A stretch of DNA of 64,000 bases from Methanogranum sp963676045 (GTDB lineage Archaea > Thermoplasmatota > Thermoplasmata > Methanomassiliicoccales > Methanomethylophilaceae). Every line of letters begins with the position of its first letter. Positions within the stretch are counted from its first letter, which is position 1. The stretch is taken from NCBI GenBank assembly GCA_963676045.1, contig OY780938.1, positions 1,178,001-1,242,000 of the forward strand. Direction: 5' to 3'. The translations under genes were made by a program, and so were the position numbers. The notes below the pieces were generated by a model. That model had not been told where the DNA came from. It was given only the letters and a program-made list of their open reading frames with translations, and made no database searches. This document shows, in pieces, positions 62,466 through 64,000 of the stretch.

Positions 62466-62798
62466 TTGAGCCGAACTGACATACTTTCGGAAATTAAAGA
62501 GGCTGAAGCGAAAGCCGATGCTAAAGTCGCACAGACTGAGGCAGAGAAGAAGGAAGCGATCGCAGAGGCCCGCAGAGATTCTGTCAAAAGAATTCAGGGC
62601 GCTGAAGCAGAGATGCGCAGCTCTTATGAGTCCGCAATGGCAAAGGAGAGGAAAATACTCGATGGGGAGAGGGCAGCAAAGCTTGCCATAGGTGAGAAAG
62701 AAGCCGCTTCTATCGAATCCAACTCCAAGAGAAAGAGCAAGGAAGTCCATGATTTTCTTAAAGATAAATTTGAGGAGACCATAAATGTCACTTCCTGA
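62466..62798 (+). CDS. ahaH: A-type ATP synthase subunit H
   Basis: 110 residues, nearly all Ala/Glu/Lys/Arg-rich coiled coil (ILSEIKEAEAKADAKVAQTE, KKEAIAEARRDSVKRIQGAE), the peripheral-stalk subunit H/G type. Starts at TTG 62466 with GGGGAG about 9 bp upstream. Subunit I begins inside its 3' end with a 14 bp overlap, the usual start of an archaeal A1Ao operon (H-I-K-E-C-F-A-B-D). Confidence 0.88.
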   Translation: MSRTDILSEIKEAEAKADAKVAQTEAEKKEAIAEARRDSVKRIQGAEAEMRSSYESAMAKERKILDGERAAKLAIGEKEAASIESNSKRKSKEVHDFLKDKFEETINVTS

Positions 62799-64000
62799 GT
62801 CGATGAGTAGGATTGTGATTGTGGGTACGAGATCTCACATGGAGGAGGCCGTTGAGGCATTCTACAGAGTGAGAGCTCTCCACCTGATCGACCATACCAC
62901 CGGCGCGGACGGACTCTCAATAGGAACGACCGTTCCCACGAACGCTAAAGCATCTGAAAGGTTGCTTAAGGTTAGGGCAATGGAAAAGGAACTCGGTATA
63001 AACAAACATACTGAGACCTCAAAGGTTCCAGTTGATGAGATTAAGAGTCAGATCAAATCTGATAGCGTCGAAAATATCGAGAACGATGTAATGAAAGTTC
63101 TCGATAGAAGGAATGATCTTAGTCAAAGAATCACTGAGTTAAACTCTAAGAAGAAGAACTTGGAGCTTCTCGCACCGATCCCTGTGGACCTTGACCTATA
63201 TTCTGGGTATAAGGCCATCGCATCGATCGTTGGTTCTGTAAGCGAGGATCCCACTGAGGTCTTAAGAACGATGAATGACATCCAATACTATGTCTCCTTC
63301 AAAAAGAAGGAGGGTGGTGTCGTCGCCGTCTTTATGAGGACATCAGACCGGGACAAGATTTCAGCAAAGTTAGCTGATTTCGGGTTCACAGAGATATCTG
63401 TCCCAGAGGGAAAAGGTCCTGTGAGCGAGAACATCGCATTAACAGACGAAAAGTTGACGGACCTCACCGTACAACTTACATCGGTAGAGAAAGAGATCGA
63501 AGTTCTTCAGATGAAACACAAAACCTTCCTAAAAGCGTCCGATGAACAGCTCGCAATTGAGATCGAAAAGGGAGAGTTCCCTTTGAAGGTCGCAATTACT
63601 GAGTATTCATACATAATGGACGCTTGGGTCCCCACAAAGAAGCTAGAGGTCGTCAAGGACGAGCTCGAGTCCAAACTTGGAAGCGAGATCTATGTGGAGT
63701 TCCAGGAGACGCGCGGCAGAAGCATGCACGAGTCTGAGGAAGTTGAGGAGAGATATAAGACCGTCCCGACCAAATTCAATAACGGAAAAATCGCAAAGGA
63801 ATTCGAGTATCCAACCAAATTGGTATCGATACCGAAATATCAGGAGATCGATCCATCGATACTCATAATGATATTCCTTCCGATGATGTTTGGATTCATG
63901 GTTGGAGACTGCGGATACGCGATACCCTTCATTATTTTGGGAGCGTATGGGTTGAAAGTAACGCATCATAAAGACTGGCGTGCAATAGCTACTGTTCTAT
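62785..64000 (+). CDS. atpI: A-type ATP synthase subunit I, partial
   Basis: Open from ATG 62785 to the window edge, about 405 residues seen of roughly 650. The N-terminal cytoplasmic half is the alpha/beta and coiled-coil arm (MSRIVIVGTRSHMEEAVEAF, DLSQRITELNSKKKNLELLA); the first membrane helices begin at LIMIFLPMMFGFMVGDCGYA, a hallmark of the a/I subunit before the proton channel. GAGGAG lies 8 bp before the start. Confidence 0.93.
   Translation, partial: MSLPESMSRIVIVGTRSHMEEAVEAFYRVRALHLIDHTTGADGLSIGTTVPTNAKASERLLKVRAMEKELGINKHTETSKVPVDEIKSQIKSDSVENIENDVMKVLDRRNDLSQRITELNSKKKNLELLAPIPVDLDLYSGYKAIASIVGSVSEDPTEVLRTMNDIQYYVSFKKKEGGVVAVFMRTSDRDKISAKLADFGFTEISVPEGKGPVSENIALTDEKLTDLTVQLTSVEKEIEVLQMKHKTFLKASDEQLAIEIEKGEFPLKVAITEYSYIMDAWVPTKKLEVVKDELESKLGSEIYVEFQETRGRSMHESEEVEERYKTVPTKFNNGKIAKEFEYPTKLVSIPKYQEIDPSILIMIFLPMMFGFMVGDCGYAIPFIILGAYGLKVTHHKDWRAIATVL

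Noticed and set aside
1..64000. CRISPR arrays, insertion sequences, rRNA genes, in-frame UAG (pyrrolysine) genes
   Set aside because: Read for and not found: no regularly spaced repeats, no transposase-like products, no rRNA sequence, and no gene requiring UAG read-through.

Overview
The window is archaeal and reads as a chromosomal piece of a Methanomassiliicoccales-like methanogen (Thermoplasmatota). Archaeal markers include RNA polymerase subunits H and B'', Cdc48/VAT, Orc1/Cdc6, MCM, primase small subunit, NMD3, ribosomal protein L18a, prefoldin alpha, FtsY, TiaS, Trm56, Tsr3 and A-type ATP synthase subunits. Methanogen markers are an HdrD-type heterodisulfide reductase and a homoaconitase-type AksADEF set of the kind that makes the coenzyme B side chain. 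Bacterial-type GyrA/GyrB fits Thermoplasmatota. About 62 complete genes can be read and none ends in TAG (about 50 TGA, 12 TAA), as expected in a lineage that keeps UAG for pyrrolysine. No transposon, phage or CRISPR array was seen.

Layout. 1-1.7 kb: 3' side of an RNA polymerase operon (rpoH, rpoB'' cut by the window edge) and tRNA-Lys. 1.9-10.8 kb: Cdc48, two PRC-barrel proteins, Elp3, a thioredoxin/thioredoxin reductase/regulator operon and an ArsR-like/Trm56/HD operon. 10.8-18.3 kb: tRNA-Asn, a CAT tRNA, HdrD with an unusual C-terminal fusion, an Lhr helicase, FtsJ, PurM, DUF531 and tRNA-Phe. 18.3-26.6 kb: gyrB-gyrA operon, ThiC, tRNA-Thr, a divergent base-excision-repair pair (endonuclease IV, OGG) and an HTH regulator. 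26.6-43.3 kb: a 1786-residue Lhr-family helicase, a surface protein, an operon mcm-DUF424-nmd3-fumarase, a degenerate phosphatase with Tsr3, HPS-RraA, HtpX and two hydrolases. 43.3-52.5 kb: primase, Hcp with a divergent HxlR regulator, L18a-prefoldin-FtsY, an M20 peptidase, thiolase and TiaS.

52.7-59.0 kb holds the most interesting metabolic locus: a shortened IorA-like TPP enzyme without ferredoxin domains, then AksA, AksD, AksE, AksF and an aldehyde dehydrogenase, packed as one transcription unit. AksADEF elongate 2-oxoglutarate to 2-oxosuberate; the TPP protein is a good candidate for the following decarboxylation, a step I know of no settled gene for.

59.0-61.0 kb is a strongly AT-rich patch with orc1/cdc6 between two inverted 24-nt G-tract repeats that look like origin recognition boxes. 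I read it as a replication origin. A 28-residue membrane microprotein candidate lies inside it. The window ends in dCMP deaminase and the start of the A-type ATP synthase operon (ahaH, then subunit I cut by the edge).
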